Shown here piece after piece: positions 15,269 to 24,434 of a DNA stretch of 64,000 nt. Origin of the DNA: Pseudonocardia sp. EC080619-01 (GTDB lineage: Bacteria; Actinomycetota; Actinomycetes; Mycobacteriales; Pseudonocardiaceae); the NCBI RefSeq assembly GCF_001420995.1, contig NZ_CP012184.1, positions 976,501-1,040,500 on the forward strand, read 5' to 3'. The translations under genes were made by a program, and so were the position numbers. The notes beneath the pieces were generated by a model. That model had not been told where the DNA came from, did not search any database, and was given only the letters and a program-made list of their open reading frames with translations. Numbering within the stretch: the first letter of the stretch is position 1; each line of letters begins with the position of its first letter.

Positions 15269-17679
15269 CCGTCGGCATCGTCGTCGTCTCGCACAGCCCG
15301 GCGCTCGCCGACGCCGCCGTCGCGCTGGCCGCGGAGATGGTGCAGGGGCAGGACTCCGTCGTCGAGTGCGCCGCCGGGACCGGGGACGGCGGTCTCGGCA
15401 CCGACGCCGTCGCGATCGCCGACGCCGTCACGCGCGCCGACACCGGCGCGGGCGTCGTCGTCCTGATGGACCTCGGCAGCGCCGTCCTCTCCGCGGAGAC
15501 GGCGCTGGAGTTCCTCGACGACGACGTCCGCGCCCGTGTCGTGCTCTGCCCCGCACCGCTGGTCGAGGGCCTGGTCGCCGCCACGGTGACGGCCGCGTCC
15601 GGGGCGGGCACCGCGGAGGTCGCGGCCGAGGCGACCGCGGCACTGCTCGCGAAGCAGAACCACCTCGGCGAGCCCACCGCCGGTCCCCCGCCGGACGCGG
15701 GCCCGGCGCGGGTCACGGCGCGGTTCACCGTCGCCGCGCCGCACGGGCTGCACGCCCGCCCCGCCGCGATGGTCGTCCGGGCGGTGCGGGGGCTCGACGC
15801 CGACGTCCGGCTGCGCAACGTCACCGCGGGCACCGCGGCCGTGCCGGCGCGGAGCCTCTCGCAGGTCGCGACGCTCGGCGCGCTGCAGGACCACGAGATC
15901 GAGATCCTGGCCGACGGCGACGACGCCGAGACCGCGGTCCGCGCGCTGCTCGCGCTCGCCGGCGACGGCTTCGGGGAGGCGTCCGCACCCGCCCCGGCGG
16001 CCCCGCCGGTCGTCCCGGACGTGCCGGTCGCGGCGTCCCCCGGGATCGGCATCGGCCCCGCGGTCCTCGCCGGCACGGCCGCGGTGGCCGTGCCCCCGCC
16101 GCGGGCCGGTCCCCCGGAGGTGCAGCGCGAGCGGCTGGCGGCGGCGTGCGGGACGGTGCGGGCCGCGCTGGGCGCCGTCCGGGACCGGGCCGCCCGGGAC
16201 ATCGGTCCCGCCGAGGCCGCGATCTTCGACGCCCAGCTGCTGCTGCTCGACGACCCGGAGCTGACCGGGGCCACCGACGCCCGGATCGCCGCGGGCACGG
16301 ACGCGGCACGCGCCTGGGCCGAGGCGGTCGAGGAGGTGGAGCGGCGCTTCGCCGCCGTGGCCGACGACTACCTGCAGGCCCGCGCCGCCGACGTCCGCGA
16401 CCTGCGCGACCAGGTCCTCCGCGCTCTCGGCGGCGACGGCGCGCCGGACGCGGCCGCCGACGGCCTCCTGCTCGCCGACGACCTCACCCCGGCACGGGCC
16501 GCCGAGCTCGATCCGGCCCGCACCGTCGCGGTGCTCCTCGCCCACGGGAGCCCGACGGCGCACAGCGTGATCCTGCTGCGCGCCCGCGGGATCCCCGCCG
16601 TCGTCGGGGCCGCCGGAGCGATCCGGGCGGCCCGGCCCGGCGTCACCGTCGCGCTCGACGGCTCCACCGGCGAGGTCGTCGTCGACCCCGACGACGCCAC
16701 CCTGGCCGGGTTCCGGCGGCGCGCCGGGGACCGGGACCGGCGGCGCGGCGAGGCGCTCGCCCGGGCCGGCGAACCGGCCGTGACACGGGACGGCACGACC
16801 GTGCTCGTCGGGGCCAACCTCGGCTCCGCCGACGACGCCCGCGCCGCCGCCGGGGCCGACCTGGCCGGCCTGGTCCGCACCGAGTTCTGCTTCCTCGGCC
16901 GCGCCGCACCCCCCACCGTCGACGAGCAGGAGGACGCGTACCGCGCGATCGCCGAGGCGATGACGGGACGGCGGGTCACCCTGCGCACGCTCGACGTCGG
17001 CGGTGACAAGCCGCTGGACTACCTGCCGGTGGCGCCGGAGGCGAACCCGTTCCTCGGGGTCCGCGGCATCCGGCTGGCCCTCGCTCGCCCGGAGCTGCTG
17101 ACCGGCCAGCTGGAGGCGGTCGTCCGGGTGGCCCACGACCATCCCGTCGACGTCATGTTCCCCATGGTCAGCACGCTCGACGAGCTCCTCGCGGCCCGCG
17201 GGCTGCTCGACCGCGCGGTCACCACGGTCGGCCGGGGCCGGCCCGCGGGCCTGCGGGTGGGGATCATGGTCGAGGTGCCGGCGACGGCGTTGAAGGCGGC
17301 GGTGTTCGCCCCGCACGTCGACTTCCTCTCCGTCGGGACGAACGATCTCACCCAGTACGCGCTCGCGGCGGAACGCGGCAACGAGGCCCTGGCCGCGCTC
17401 GCCGACCCGCTCGATCCGGGGGTGCTCGCCCTCGTCGCCGCCGCGGGCGCCGTCGCCGCGCCGGACCTGCTGGTCGCGGTGTGCGGGGAGCTGGCCGCCG
17501 ACCCGGCGGCCGTCCCGCTGCTGCTCGGGGCGGGGGTGCGGGAGCTGAGCGTCTCCCCCGCCGCCGTCGCGGAGACCAAGCAGGTGGTGCGCGGGGTCGA
17601 TCTCGACACGGCCCGCGACCTGACCGGCCGGGCGCTGCGCGCCGCCGGGGCCGCCGCGGTGCGCGCGCTGCCGGGCTGA
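15265..17679 (+). CDS. dhaM: DhaM phosphotransferase: EIIA + HPr + complete Enzyme I fusion
   Basis: 804 residues. Three modules are visible. Residues 1-~130 are the mannose-type EIIA domain with phospho-acceptor H10 (VVVSHSPALADAA). Residues ~150-240 are HPr with H163 (PHGLHARPAAMVV). Residues ~250-804 are Enzyme I with the swivelling histidine H433 (GSPTAHSVILLRARG), the PEP-domain motif GTNDLTQY at 691-698 and catalytic C740 (VAVCGELAADP). The protein could therefore carry phosphate from PEP to DhaL without separate general PTS proteins. Many DhaM proteins have only a truncated EI; this one includes the full PEP-binding half. Start is the GTG overlapping dhaL. Confidence 0.92.
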   Translation: MTVGIVVVSHSPALADAAVALAAEMVQGQDSVVECAAGTGDGGLGTDAVAIADAVTRADTGAGVVVLMDLGSAVLSAETALEFLDDDVRARVVLCPAPLVEGLVAATVTAASGAGTAEVAAEATAALLAKQNHLGEPTAGPPPDAGPARVTARFTVAAPHGLHARPAAMVVRAVRGLDADVRLRNVTAGTAAVPARSLSQVATLGALQDHEIEILADGDDAETAVRALLALAGDGFGEASAPAPAAPPVVPDVPVAASPGIGIGPAVLAGTAAVAVPPPRAGPPEVQRERLAAACGTVRAALGAVRDRAARDIGPAEAAIFDAQLLLLDDPELTGATDARIAAGTDAARAWAEAVEEVERRFAAVADDYLQARAADVRDLRDQVLRALGGDGAPDAAADGLLLADDLTPARAAELDPARTVAVLLAHGSPTAHSVILLRARGIPAVVGAAGAIRAARPGVTVALDGSTGEVVVDPDDATLAGFRRRAGDRDRRRGEALARAGEPAVTRDGTTVLVGANLGSADDARAAAGADLAGLVRTEFCFLGRAAPPTVDEQEDAYRAIAEAMTGRRVTLRTLDVGGDKPLDYLPVAPEANPFLGVRGIRLALARPELLTGQLEAVVRVAHDHPVDVMFPMVSTLDELLAARGLLDRAVTTVGRGRPAGLRVGIMVEVPATALKAAVFAPHVDFLSVGTNDLTQYALAAERGNEALAALADPLDPGVLALVAAAGAVAAPDLLVAVCGELAADPAAVPLLLGAGVRELSVSPAAVAETKQVVRGVDLDTARDLTGRALRAAGAAAVRALPG

Positions 17680-17709
17680 CCTCGTCGTCGGCGGGGGTCA
17701 GCGCCCGGC
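17670..17709. terminator. Bidirectional hairpin between dhaM and the hydrolase gene
   Basis: GCCGGGC-TGACC (17670-17681) pairs with GGTCA-GC-GCCCGGC (17696-17709), apart from a 2-nt bulge. The TGA of dhaM is in the left arm and the TGA of the minus-strand hydrolase in the right arm. There is no U-tract, as is common in high-GC actinobacteria. Confidence 0.5.
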
Positions 17710-18483
17710 GGCGACCCGGCCGGCCAGCTCCCGGACGACGGCGAGGGTCTCGTCCGGATGGTCGAGCTGCGGGTTGTGGGTCGAGCCCGGCCACGACACG
17801 AGGGGCCCGCCGAACGCATCGGCGAGCCGGGCGTGGGCGCGGTGGACCGCGTCCGTCTCCGCGCGGTCCGCGGTGACCACGACGGACGGCACCCGCGGGA
17901 GGTCGGCCTCCCGCAGCCCGGCCGACAGCGCGGCGAGGCCCCGCACGGCGCGGGCCAGGACCCGGATGTCGGAGCCGGCGATGCGCTCGTGCGCGGCGGC
18001 GCAGTCCGGGCGCAGGCGCAGCCGGCGGCGCTCCCGGGCCATCGTGGCGCGGAGCAGCCCGGCGAGCAGCCGGCGCACCGGCGGCACGGCGGTGACCGTC
18101 GCGACCACGCCCATCACGCGTTCGAGCCGGGCGCAGGCGGCCGGGTCGTTGACCGGCGTCGGGTCGAGCAGGACCAGGCCGGCGACGACCTCGGGGTGGT
18201 CCCGGGCGAGCAGCGTCGCCACCGCGCCGCCCAGGCTCTGCCCGACCACGACGACCGGGCCGCAGCCCAGCTCGCCGACGAGCGCCGCGAGGTGCGCCGT
18301 GGCCCCGGCGAGCGTGCCGTCCTCCGTGGACGTCCCGGTGCCGGGACGGTCGTGCACGATCACCCGGCAGCCGGGGTCGTCGGCGAGCGCCTCGGGCATC
18401 CCCGGGAAGAAGCCCTCGCACGCCGCGGCCCCGCCGGGCAGGAGCAGGACGGCCGGGCCCTGTTCGGTGCGTCCGCCGGTCAC
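17698..18483 (-). CDS. Alpha/beta-hydrolase
   Basis: 261 residues from a GTG that overlaps the stop of the upstream esterase gene. Catalytic elements are visible: the nucleophile elbow GQSLGGA, an aspartate in the later strands (VTADRAETDAV region) and the C-terminal histidine in STHNPQLDHPD. Oxyanion-loop residues lie in LLLPGGAAACEGFF. There is no signal peptide, so it is cytoplasmic. It probably hydrolyses a small ester or lactone; the substrate is unknown. Coupling to a secreted esterase suggests serial processing of one compound. Confidence 0.8.
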   Translation of the reverse strand: MTGGRTEQGPAVLLLPGGAAACEGFFPGMPEALADDPGCRVIVHDRPGTGTSTEDGTLAGATAHLAALVGELGCGPVVVVGQSLGGAVATLLARDHPEVVAGLVLLDPTPVNDPAACARLERVMGVVATVTAVPPVRRLLAGLLRATMARERRRLRLRPDCAAAHERIAGSDIRVLARAVRGLAALSAGLREADLPRVPSVVVTADRAETDAVHRAHARLADAFGGPLVSWPGSTHNPQLDHPDETLAVVRELAGRVAAGR

Positions 18484-19499
18484 GATCCCTCCGTGCTCAT
18501 CGGCCGGCCGGACGCGAAGTCCCACACGATCTCCGACAGGTCGGGTCCGGCCCGGTCCACGAACAAGCCGTCGGCGCGGGGCCCGGACCAGGCGTGCCCC
18601 TGCCCCTCGACCAGGTACGAGTCGATCGCCGCCCCGCCGGGGCCGCGGTGGCTCGTCAGCGTGTAGGGGTGCCCGCCGGGCGGCGCGACGCGGGTGACGT
18701 CGTCGGGTGCGGGATCGGCGTCGGGCAGGCCGGTGTCGATGAGCGCGTCCAGCGCGAGCCACTGCTGCACCAGCCGGTCCGCCATGAACGGCGGCACGAC
18801 CTCGTCCTGGTCGCCCTGCACGACGAGCAGCGGCACGTGCCGGGCGCGCGGCCCCATCACGGACCGCGCGAGGCGGGCGTTGTCGACCGGGGTGACCGCG
18901 TCGAGGTCGTCCTGGGCGCGGTGGAACCCGTACTCGCCACCCGCGACCGAGGTGACGGTCGCGACGAGGTCCGGGTAGGTGACCCCGAGGATCACGGCCG
19001 TCCCCGCCCCGGACGAGGCCCCCGCGACGTGCACCTGCCGGGCGTCCGCCCCGTACTCGCCGACGACCTGGCGGATCATCCCGGCGAGCAGCTCGGGCTC
19101 GCCGCGGCCCCGATCCTGGTGGTCCGGGGACAGCGAGTTCCAGCACATCTGGACGTTCCGCAGGAGCGACTGCGTCGGGTAGACGACGAGGAACCCCTCC
19201 CGGTCGGCGAGGTCGTCGAAGCGGGTGGTGGCCTTCATCGAGTTCAGCCCGTAGCCGCTCATCGCGCACCCGTGCACGGCGACGACCACCGGCATCGGCC
19301 GGTCCGGCCGCCACGACGGCGGGACGTGCACCTGGTAGGCCAGCCGCCCCTCGGAGCTGGAGTAGCTGCCCGTCCGGTCCCCGCCCGGGGCGGGCCCGGC
19401 GGCCGGGGCCGCTGCCGAGGGGGTCGCGGCGAGGACGACGAGCACGAGCGCGGCCGTCACCCACCCCGTCCATCGGCCGATGCTGCGGCGGTGGGTCAT
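18480..19499 (-). CDS. Secreted PHB-depolymerase-family esterase
   Basis: 339 residues. A signal peptide (IGRWTGWVTAALVLVVLAAT followed by PSAAAP) precedes the mature enzyme. The PHB-depolymerase/feruloyl-esterase pattern is present: PMPVVVAVHGCAMSG, nucleophile serine in VAGASSGAGTAVI, VQGDQDEVVP carrying the acid, and EGQGHAWSG with the catalytic histidine. It should cleave extracellular polyesters or aryl esters. The ATG at 19499 is chosen because it gives a standard signal peptide; the longer reading is arginine-rich. It overlaps the next gene by GTGA. Confidence 0.88.
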   Translation of the reverse strand: MTHRRSIGRWTGWVTAALVLVVLAATPSAAAPAAGPAPGGDRTGSYSSSEGRLAYQVHVPPSWRPDRPMPVVVAVHGCAMSGYGLNSMKATTRFDDLADREGFLVVYPTQSLLRNVQMCWNSLSPDHQDRGRGEPELLAGMIRQVVGEYGADARQVHVAGASSGAGTAVILGVTYPDLVATVTSVAGGEYGFHRAQDDLDAVTPVDNARLARSVMGPRARHVPLLVVQGDQDEVVPPFMADRLVQQWLALDALIDTGLPDADPAPDDVTRVAPPGGHPYTLTSHRGPGGAAIDSYLVEGQGHAWSGPRADGLFVDRAGPDLSEIVWDFASGRPMSTEGS

Positions 19500-19600
19500 G
19501 TCGACATCGCTCCGTTCCGGACGCCCGTGCCGGGTCCGTCGACAGTGAACACCCGGCCGTAGCGGCATGGTCAACCGCGGTCCCCGGGCCCGCCCGCCGG

Positions 19601-20170
19601 TCAGGCGGTCGGCAACGCCCCCGGTCCGGCGTCGGCCGCGGTCAGACGGTGCGGGACACCCCCGGGAGCGGGACGGCGGCGGGGCGGCGCGGGTGCGGAC
19701 CGCACCACCGGCGAGGGCCGCACCGGGCGGGCGCCGGGCGGCACGACGACCACCGCCGCGCCCCGCACCTCGTCGGCGACGACGTCGGCCCACCTCCCGA
19801 TGCGCACCTCCGCCTCGACGTCGACCTCGCCCGACCGGACCGCGACGTCGTCGGCGACCCGGTCGAGGCGCTGCCGCACGAGAACCGCCGCGCCGCGGGA
19901 CACCGGCCGGTCGTCGGGCGACCGGGCGCCGACGGCCACGACCAGGCGCAGGTCACGTCCCGCCCGGCGCGCCAGCTGCTCCGCCCAGCAGGCGACGTGG
20001 TCGGCCAGCTCCCCGTCCCCGACCGCGACGACCGGCCCGGCCCTCCGGTGCCCGTCGCCGGCGTCCTCCCCGTGGCCGCGCGCGCCGGTCCCGGACGCGC
20101 CGGAACCGCCGGTCAGCCGCCGCAGCCAGGCCGGGAGGAAGGGCCCGGGGACGCTCGACGACGTCGTCAT
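19601..20170 (-). CDS. Possible universal-stress-like (HUP fold) protein
   Basis: 189 residues from ATG 20170. VVAVGDGELADHVACWAEQL followed by RDLRLVVAVGARSP resembles the first beta-alpha-beta unit of universal stress proteins. VEAEVRIGRWADVVADEVRG followed by AAVVVVPPGARPV resembles the second half, but the ATP-binding G-x2-G-x9-G(S/T) motif is not preserved. The C-terminus is a disordered Pro/Arg tail. It is a weak family match; codon position bias and length argue that it is expressed, but the function is unclear. Confidence 0.5.
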   Translation of the reverse strand: MTTSSSVPGPFLPAWLRRLTGGSGASGTGARGHGEDAGDGHRRAGPVVAVGDGELADHVACWAEQLARRAGRDLRLVVAVGARSPDDRPVSRGAAVLVRQRLDRVADDVAVRSGEVDVEAEVRIGRWADVVADEVRGAAVVVVPPGARPVRPSPVVRSAPAPPRRRPAPGGVPHRLTAADAGPGALPTA

Positions 20171-20240
20171 GCGGGTGAGCGTCCCGCCGGGGCACCCGGG
20201 ACGGGCAGGGCCGACCGGCCCGCACCCCGGTCCGGCCCGG

Positions 20241-20837
20241 TCAGCTCCGGCCGGTCCCGGGCGCGGGCCCCAGCGCCTCCGGATCCGTCGACAGCCCGGA
20301 CACGATCGCGGCCACGCCGAAGTGGAACGCCTCCGCGTCGTCGTCGCGGCTCCGCCCGGCACCGTCGGCGACGATCCCCGTCCGCACCAGCTCGGCGTGG
20401 TTCTGCTCCTCGGCGACGAACCCGAGCACGTAGTGCACGAGCGTCCGCGCCGCCCAACCCGCCCGGCGCTCGGAGAGCCGGTCGTCGAACGCGTCGCGCA
20501 GATCCCGGAGGGGTCCCAGCGCCTCGGGCCGGAAGGCGAACGCGAACGACACGAGCTCGGCACCGTCGCGGACCGCCAGGAGCGCGGCCCGCAGGGCGAT
20601 CGCGGCCTCGCGCGGATCATCCGTCGGGACGGGATCCGGCGCGTCGTCGAGGATCCGGACCGCGACGTCCACGAGCAGGTCCTGCTTGCTCGGGACGTGG
20701 TAGTAGAGCGCTCCGGGCCGCACGCCGAGGTCGTCGGCGAGCCGCCGCATCGTCAGGCCGCCCAGGCCCTGCCCCCCGAGCAGGGCGACGGCCTGCCCGA
20801 CGATCCGTTCCCGACTCAACCGCACGGTTCCCCCCAC
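20241..20837 (-). CDS. TetR-family regulator, probable BioQ-type biotin repressor
   Basis: 198 residues. The N-terminal HTH is LSRERIVGQAVALL, then LTMRRLADDLGVRPGALYYH and VPSKQDLLVDVA; the C-terminal domain is of TetR_C type (LGPLRDLRDAFDDRLSERRA, then ARTLVHYVLGFVAEEQNH). It is divergent from bioB, 89 bp away. That gap contains a TGAAC-N3-GTTCA operator, the class of site bound by BioQ, the TetR-family biotin repressor of Corynebacterium and Mycobacterium. GTG 20837 has GGAG 8 nt upstream; GTG 20825 is an alternative start. Family is certain, the BioQ identity is inferred. Confidence 0.82.
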   Translation of the reverse strand: MGGTVRLSRERIVGQAVALLGGQGLGGLTMRRLADDLGVRPGALYYHVPSKQDLLVDVAVRILDDAPDPVPTDDPREAAIALRAALLAVRDGAELVSFAFAFRPEALGPLRDLRDAFDDRLSERRAGWAARTLVHYVLGFVAEEQNHAELVRTGIVADGAGRSRDDDAEAFHFGVAAIVSGLSTDPEALGPAPGTGRS

Positions 20838-20913
20838 CTGTCCCGCTCCAGTCTGCGGGCCGGCCCGGACCGCGTCCCCACCGGGCGAGCTTGTCGCGCG
20901 GCGGCGCCCCGGC

Positions 20914-20935
20914 TACCGTTTGAACGGTGTTCAAA
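20914..20935 (+). promoter_or_regulatory. Leaderless bioB promoter with BioQ-like operator
   Basis: TACCGT (20914-20919) is a TANNNT -10 box; 7 nt later comes the GTG start of bioB at 20927. TTTGAAC-GGT-GTTCAAA (20919-20935) is a perfect 7-3-7 palindrome covering the end of the -10 box, the start point and the start codon. It matches the published BioQ site form TGAAC-N3-GTTAC in spacing and in nearly all bases. A bound repressor would block initiation directly. Confidence 0.75.
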
Positions 20936-21985
20936 ACCTTTGACGACCTCGCCTCCCGACAGCTCGACGGCGGCGTGCTCGACCGCGAGGACGCCCGCAC
21001 CGTGCTCTCCGCCCCCGACGACGAGGTCCTCGGGCTGGTCGCGGCGGCCGGCCGGCTGCGCCGCGCCCACTTCGGCGACCGGGTGAAGGTCAACTACCTG
21101 GTGAACCTCAAGTCGGGGCTGTGCCCGGAGGACTGCGGGTACTGCTCGCAGCGGCTCGGCTCGTCGGCGGACGTCCTGAAGTACTCGTGGCTGAAGACCG
21201 ACGAGGCCGTGCGGCAGGCGGGCGCAGGGATCTCGGGCGGGGCGTCGCGGGTCTGCCTCGTCGCGAGCGGGCGCGGGCCGGGCGCGCGGGACGTGGAGCG
21301 GGTCGCGGGCGTCGTCGGGGAGCTCAAGTCCGCGCACCCGGGTGTCGAGGTCTGTGCCTGCCTGGGGTTCCTGGGCGACGGCCAGGCCGAACGCCTGCGC
21401 GAGGCCGGTGTCGACGCCTACAACCACAACCTGAACACCGCCGAGTCGCGGTACTCGTCGATCTGCTCGACACACGACTACGCCGACCGCGTCGACACCG
21501 TGGAACGCGCGCGGGACGCCGGCCTCTCCCCCTGCTCCGGCCTCATCGTCGGCATGGGCGAGACCGACGACGAGGTGATCGACGCGATCTTCGCCCTGCG
21601 GGACCTCGGGGCCGACTCGATCCCGATCAACTTCCTGATGCCGTTCGAGGGCACGCCGATGGCGGGCACGTGGACCCTGGACCCCCAGCGCTGCCTGCGG
21701 ATCCTCGCCCTGGCTCGGCTCGCGTGCCCGGACACCGAGGTCCGGATCGCCGGCGGCCGGGAGATGCACCTGCGGTCCCTGCAGGCGGTCGCCCTGCACG
21801 TCGCGAACTCGATCTTCCTGGGTGACTACCTGACCAGCGAGGGCCAGGCGGCGGAGGCCGACCTCCAGCTCATCGCCGACGCCGGGTTCCGGGTCCAGGG
21901 CGCCGACGAGTCGGCCACCGGCGACGCGCAGACCCCGGCCTCCCGCCGTCGCGGCGCCGGTACGCCCGTGGCCCCGAACGCATGA
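20927..21985 (+). CDS. bioB: Biotin synthase
   Basis: 352 residues. The radical-SAM cluster motif C66-x3-C70-xx-C73 ([15 protein letters not shown]) is intact. The [2Fe-2S] ligands and substrate-binding motifs are present in [29 protein letters not shown] and [10 protein letters not shown]. It inserts sulfur into dethiobiotin, the last step of biotin synthesis. The GTG start is fixed by the leaderless promoter. The last ~25 residues ([20 protein letters not shown]) are a disordered extension. It overlaps bioF by ATGA. Biotin-dependent repression is likely through the palindrome at the start. Confidence 0.96.
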   Translation: MFKTFDDLASRQLDGGVLDREDARTVLSAPDDEVLGLVAAAGRLRRAHFGDRVKVNYLVNLKSGLCPEDCGYCSQRLGSSADVLKYSWLKTDEAVRQAGAGISGGASRVCLVASGRGPGARDVERVAGVVGELKSAHPGVEVCACLGFLGDGQAERLREAGVDAYNHNLNTAESRYSSICSTHDYADRVDTVERARDAGLSPCSGLIVGMGETDDEVIDAIFALRDLGADSIPINFLMPFEGTPMAGTWTLDPQRCLRILALARLACPDTEVRIAGGREMHLRSLQAVALHVANSIFLGDYLTSEGQAAEADLQLIADAGFRVQGADESATGDAQTPASRRRGAGTPVAPNA

Positions 21986-23199
21986 CGACGACCGCGCCTG
22001 CCGGGACGGGCTCGATGGAGGACTGGCTCGCCAGCGCCGCGGACCGCCGGCACCGCGACGGCCTGGTCCGGGCGACCGACGCCGCCCGCCACCCGCGGGC
22101 TCGTCCGGGGACCCTCGACCTCGCCTCGAACGACTACCTCGGGCTGAGCGGTGACCCGCGCCTGGTCGCCGCCGCGGCCGAGGCACTGCGACGGCACGGC
22201 ACGGGGGCCGGCGCGTCCCGGGTCGTCACCGGGACCACCGGCGCGCACGACGACCTCGAGTCCGCGCTCGGGCGGCTCACCGGGCAGCCGGCGGCACTCG
22301 CCTTCTCGAGCGGGTACGCCGCGAACGTCGGCCTGCTCACCGCACTCGGCGACCCCGGCACCCTGATCGTCAGTGACGCCCACGTGCACGCCTCGCTGGT
22401 CGACGGGGCCAGGCTGTCGCGCTCACCGGTGCGGATCTGCCCGCACGCCGACACCGGCGCGCTCGAGGAGCTGCTGCGCGACCGGGAGCACGAGCGCGCC
22501 GTGGTCGTCGTGGAGTCGATCTACTCGGTGCTCGGCGACGCCGCCGACCTGCGCCGGACCGCCGAGCTGTGCCACCGGTACGGGGCGATGCTCGTCGTCG
22601 ACGAGGCGCACGGGATCGGCGTGGCGGGCGGCGGGCGGGGAGCCGTGCACGCCGCAGGGCTGGCCGGCGCCCCGCACATCGCCGTCACCGCGACGCTGTC
22701 CAAGGCACTGGGCTCGCAGGGCGGCGCCGTGCTCGGCTCGCCGCTGCTGCGCGAGCACCTCGTGAACACGGCGCGCACGTTCGTCTTCGACACCGGGCTC
22801 GCCCCGGCTGCCGCCGCGGCGGCAGCCGAGGGCTGCCGGATCATCGACACCGACCCCGGGCCGTGCGCCGCGCTGCACGCGGTCGCCGACGCCGTCGCGT
22901 CCGCGGCCGGGATCGTCCGGGCCCCCGGTGCGGTGCAGTCGCTGGCCGCCGCCGGCCCCGAGATCGCGGTCGCCGCGGCGCGGACGCTCGGCGAGGCCGG
23001 GATCCTCGTCGGCTGCTTCCGGCCACCGAGCGTCCCCGACGGGATCTCCCGGCTCCGGCTGGTCGCCCGCGCCGGGGTCGATCCCGGCCGCGCCGCCGAG
23101 GCTGCAGCACGGGCCGCACGCTCGGTCGGCCCGGCCGGTCCGGTCGGTTCGGTCGGCCCGGCCGCGTCGACCGGCGGGTCCGTCGGGGCGCCGTCGTGA
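21982..23199 (+). CDS. bioF: 8-amino-7-oxononanoate synthase
   Basis: 405 residues, about 20 longer than usual because of a Gly/Pro/Val-rich tail ([20 protein letters not shown]). The PLP lysine is K241 in [24 protein letters not shown] and [16 protein letters not shown] are hallmark motifs. It condenses pimeloyl-ACP/CoA with alanine to give 8-amino-7-oxononanoate. It is coupled to both neighbours by overlapping stop/start codons. No bioA is found nearby, so the transaminase step must be encoded elsewhere. Confidence 0.95.
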   Translation: MTTTAPAGTGSMEDWLASAADRRHRDGLVRATDAARHPRARPGTLDLASNDYLGLSGDPRLVAAAAEALRRHGTGAGASRVVTGTTGAHDDLESALGRLTGQPAALAFSSGYAANVGLLTALGDPGTLIVSDAHVHASLVDGARLSRSPVRICPHADTGALEELLRDREHERAVVVVESIYSVLGDAADLRRTAELCHRYGAMLVVDEAHGIGVAGGGRGAVHAAGLAGAPHIAVTATLSKALGSQGGAVLGSPLLREHLVNTARTFVFDTGLAPAAAAAAAEGCRIIDTDPGPCAALHAVADAVASAAGIVRAPGAVQSLAAAGPEIAVAAARTLGEAGILVGCFRPPSVPDGISRLRLVARAGVDPGRAAEAAARAARSVGPAGPVGSVGPAASTGGSVGAPS

Positions 23200-23957
23200 C
23201 CGGGGTGCCGCGGGTCCTGTTCGTGACCGGCACCGACACCGGGGTCGGCAAGACGATCGCCACCGCCGCGCTCGCCGCCGCCCTCGGCGGGACGGGCCGC
23301 TCCGTCGCGGTGTACAAGCCCGTCCAGGCCGGCACCGAGGACGGCGCCGGTGACATCGACACCGTCGTCCGGCTGGCCGCGCCGGCGGTGGCCCGTGAGG
23401 GTGTGCGGCTGCCCGATCCGATGGCACCGGTCGCTGCCGCGGCCCGCGCGGGCGTCCCGCTCCCGGCCGCGCCCGACCACCTGGCGACGATCGCCGCCCT
23501 CGGCGCCGCCCACGACCATGTGATCGTCGAGGGCGCCGGTGGGGTCCTGGTCGAGCTCGGTACCGACGGCCACACCCTCGCGGACCTCGCCGTCGCCGCA
23601 CCGCAGCCGTCGGGGACGGTCGTCGTCTGCCGTAGCGGGCTCGGGACGCTCAACCACACCGCGCTGACCCTGGAGGCGCTCCGGCACCGCGACGCCGTCA
23701 TCGCCGGGCTCCTCCTCGGCGCCTGGCCGGAGCACCCGTCCTTGATCGAGGAGGACAACCGCCGCCGCCTCGCCACCGGACCGGCCCCGCTGCTCGGCGC
23801 GGTCCCCGACGGAGCGGGCCTGCTCGACCCCGGGCACTTCCGCCGCCGGGCAGCCGAGTGGCTCGACTCGTGGCCCGCCCCCGCCCCGCACCCGGCTCAC
23901 CCTCACCCTCATCGAGATGCACCTCAGCGCGACATGTCGATCCCTGGACGACACTGA
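23196..23957 (+). CDS. bioD: Dethiobiotin synthetase
   Basis: 253 residues from a GTG overlapping bioF. The P-loop is FVTGTDTGVGKT near residues 9-20; the substrate lysine lies in VYKPVQAGTEDGAGD, and VIVEGAGGVLVEL is the Mg/diaminopelargonate motif. It makes the ureido ring of dethiobiotin from diaminopelargonate, CO2 and ATP. After residue ~228 the tail (PAPAPHPAHPHPHRDAP) is unstructured and runs into an inverted repeat that contains the stop codon. The true end may therefore have been extended by repeat insertion. Confidence 0.93.
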   Translation: MTGVPRVLFVTGTDTGVGKTIATAALAAALGGTGRSVAVYKPVQAGTEDGAGDIDTVVRLAAPAVAREGVRLPDPMAPVAAAARAGVPLPAAPDHLATIAALGAAHDHVIVEGAGGVLVELGTDGHTLADLAVAAPQPSGTVVVCRSGLGTLNHTALTLEALRHRDAVIAGLLLGAWPEHPSLIEEDNRRRLATGPAPLLGAVPDGAGLLDPGHFRRRAAEWLDSWPAPAPHPAHPHPHRDAPQRDMSIPGRH

Positions 23958-23968
23958 GCTGCATCTCG
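23913..23968. repeat. Inverted repeat spanning the bioD stop codon
   Basis: CGAGATGCACCTCAG (23913-23927) and CTGAGCTGCATCTCG (23954-23968) are complementary at 14 of 15 positions with a 26-nt loop. The bioD TGA lies in the right arm. It may act as a terminator or be a short palindromic repeat that entered the gene end. Confidence 0.5.
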
Positions 23969-23994
23969 GCGGGTACGCGACGCGGACCGGGCCG

Positions 23995-24063
23995 GGTTCG
24001 CACGGGATCGGTTGCCTCGCACGGGGTCGGATCCCGTGCGAGCGACGCGAACCCGTGCGAACC
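23995..24063. repeat. Nested palindrome built from four CGCACGGG units
   Basis: GGTTCGCACGGG (23995-24006) is the exact reverse complement of CCCGTGCGAACC (24052-24063). Between them CTCGCACGGG (24016-24025) and CCCGTGCGAG (24033-24042) form a 10-bp stem with a 7-nt loop. The four copies of the CGCACGGG core could fold into one long compound hairpin. A terminator for the bio operon is the simplest role. Confidence 0.7.
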
Positions 24064-24120
24064 GATCCGTCGAGGGGTGCGGGGGCGCCGCGACTCATCG
24101 GACTCCGCATCCGCACCGCA

Positions 24121-24222
24121 CGGCACGGTGTCCGGCACGGCACGGCACGGCACGGCCTGGCCCGGCTCGGCTCGGCTCGGCTCGGCACGGCCTGGCCCGG
24201 CCTGGCCCGGCCCGGCTCGGCA
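24121..24222. repeat. Pentanucleotide tract (CGGCA/CGGCT/CGGCC variants)
   Basis: About 100 bp of degenerate 5-bp units: runs of CGGCA, then CGGCT, then GGCCT/GGCCC. It is non-coding in all frames beyond repetitive peptides. Tracts of this kind are prone to slippage, so length may vary between isolates. Confidence 0.75.
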
Positions 24223-24434
24223 GAGCGCCACTCTGTCCGCCGGGCCTGGTCCGCACCGGCACACCCCTTCCGTGGAATCGCTTCCCCAGGCAGCGATCTC
24301 ACCGGACAAGGTCCTCGGCCGCGGCGCGTGCCGGCCGGGCCCGGAGTCCGCGGTCCTGTGCGGGCGCCCCGGTGGGCGGCGCCGCCCACCGCGAGATCCG
24401 CCCCGGACAGGTCCGGCCCGCCGCCGGCCCGTCT

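Noticed and set aside
13074-16298. 1074-residue minus-strand open frame over vsr and dhaKLM
   Set aside because: Ser/Ala/Arg-rich antisense of well-recognised genes; no domain and no ribosome site.
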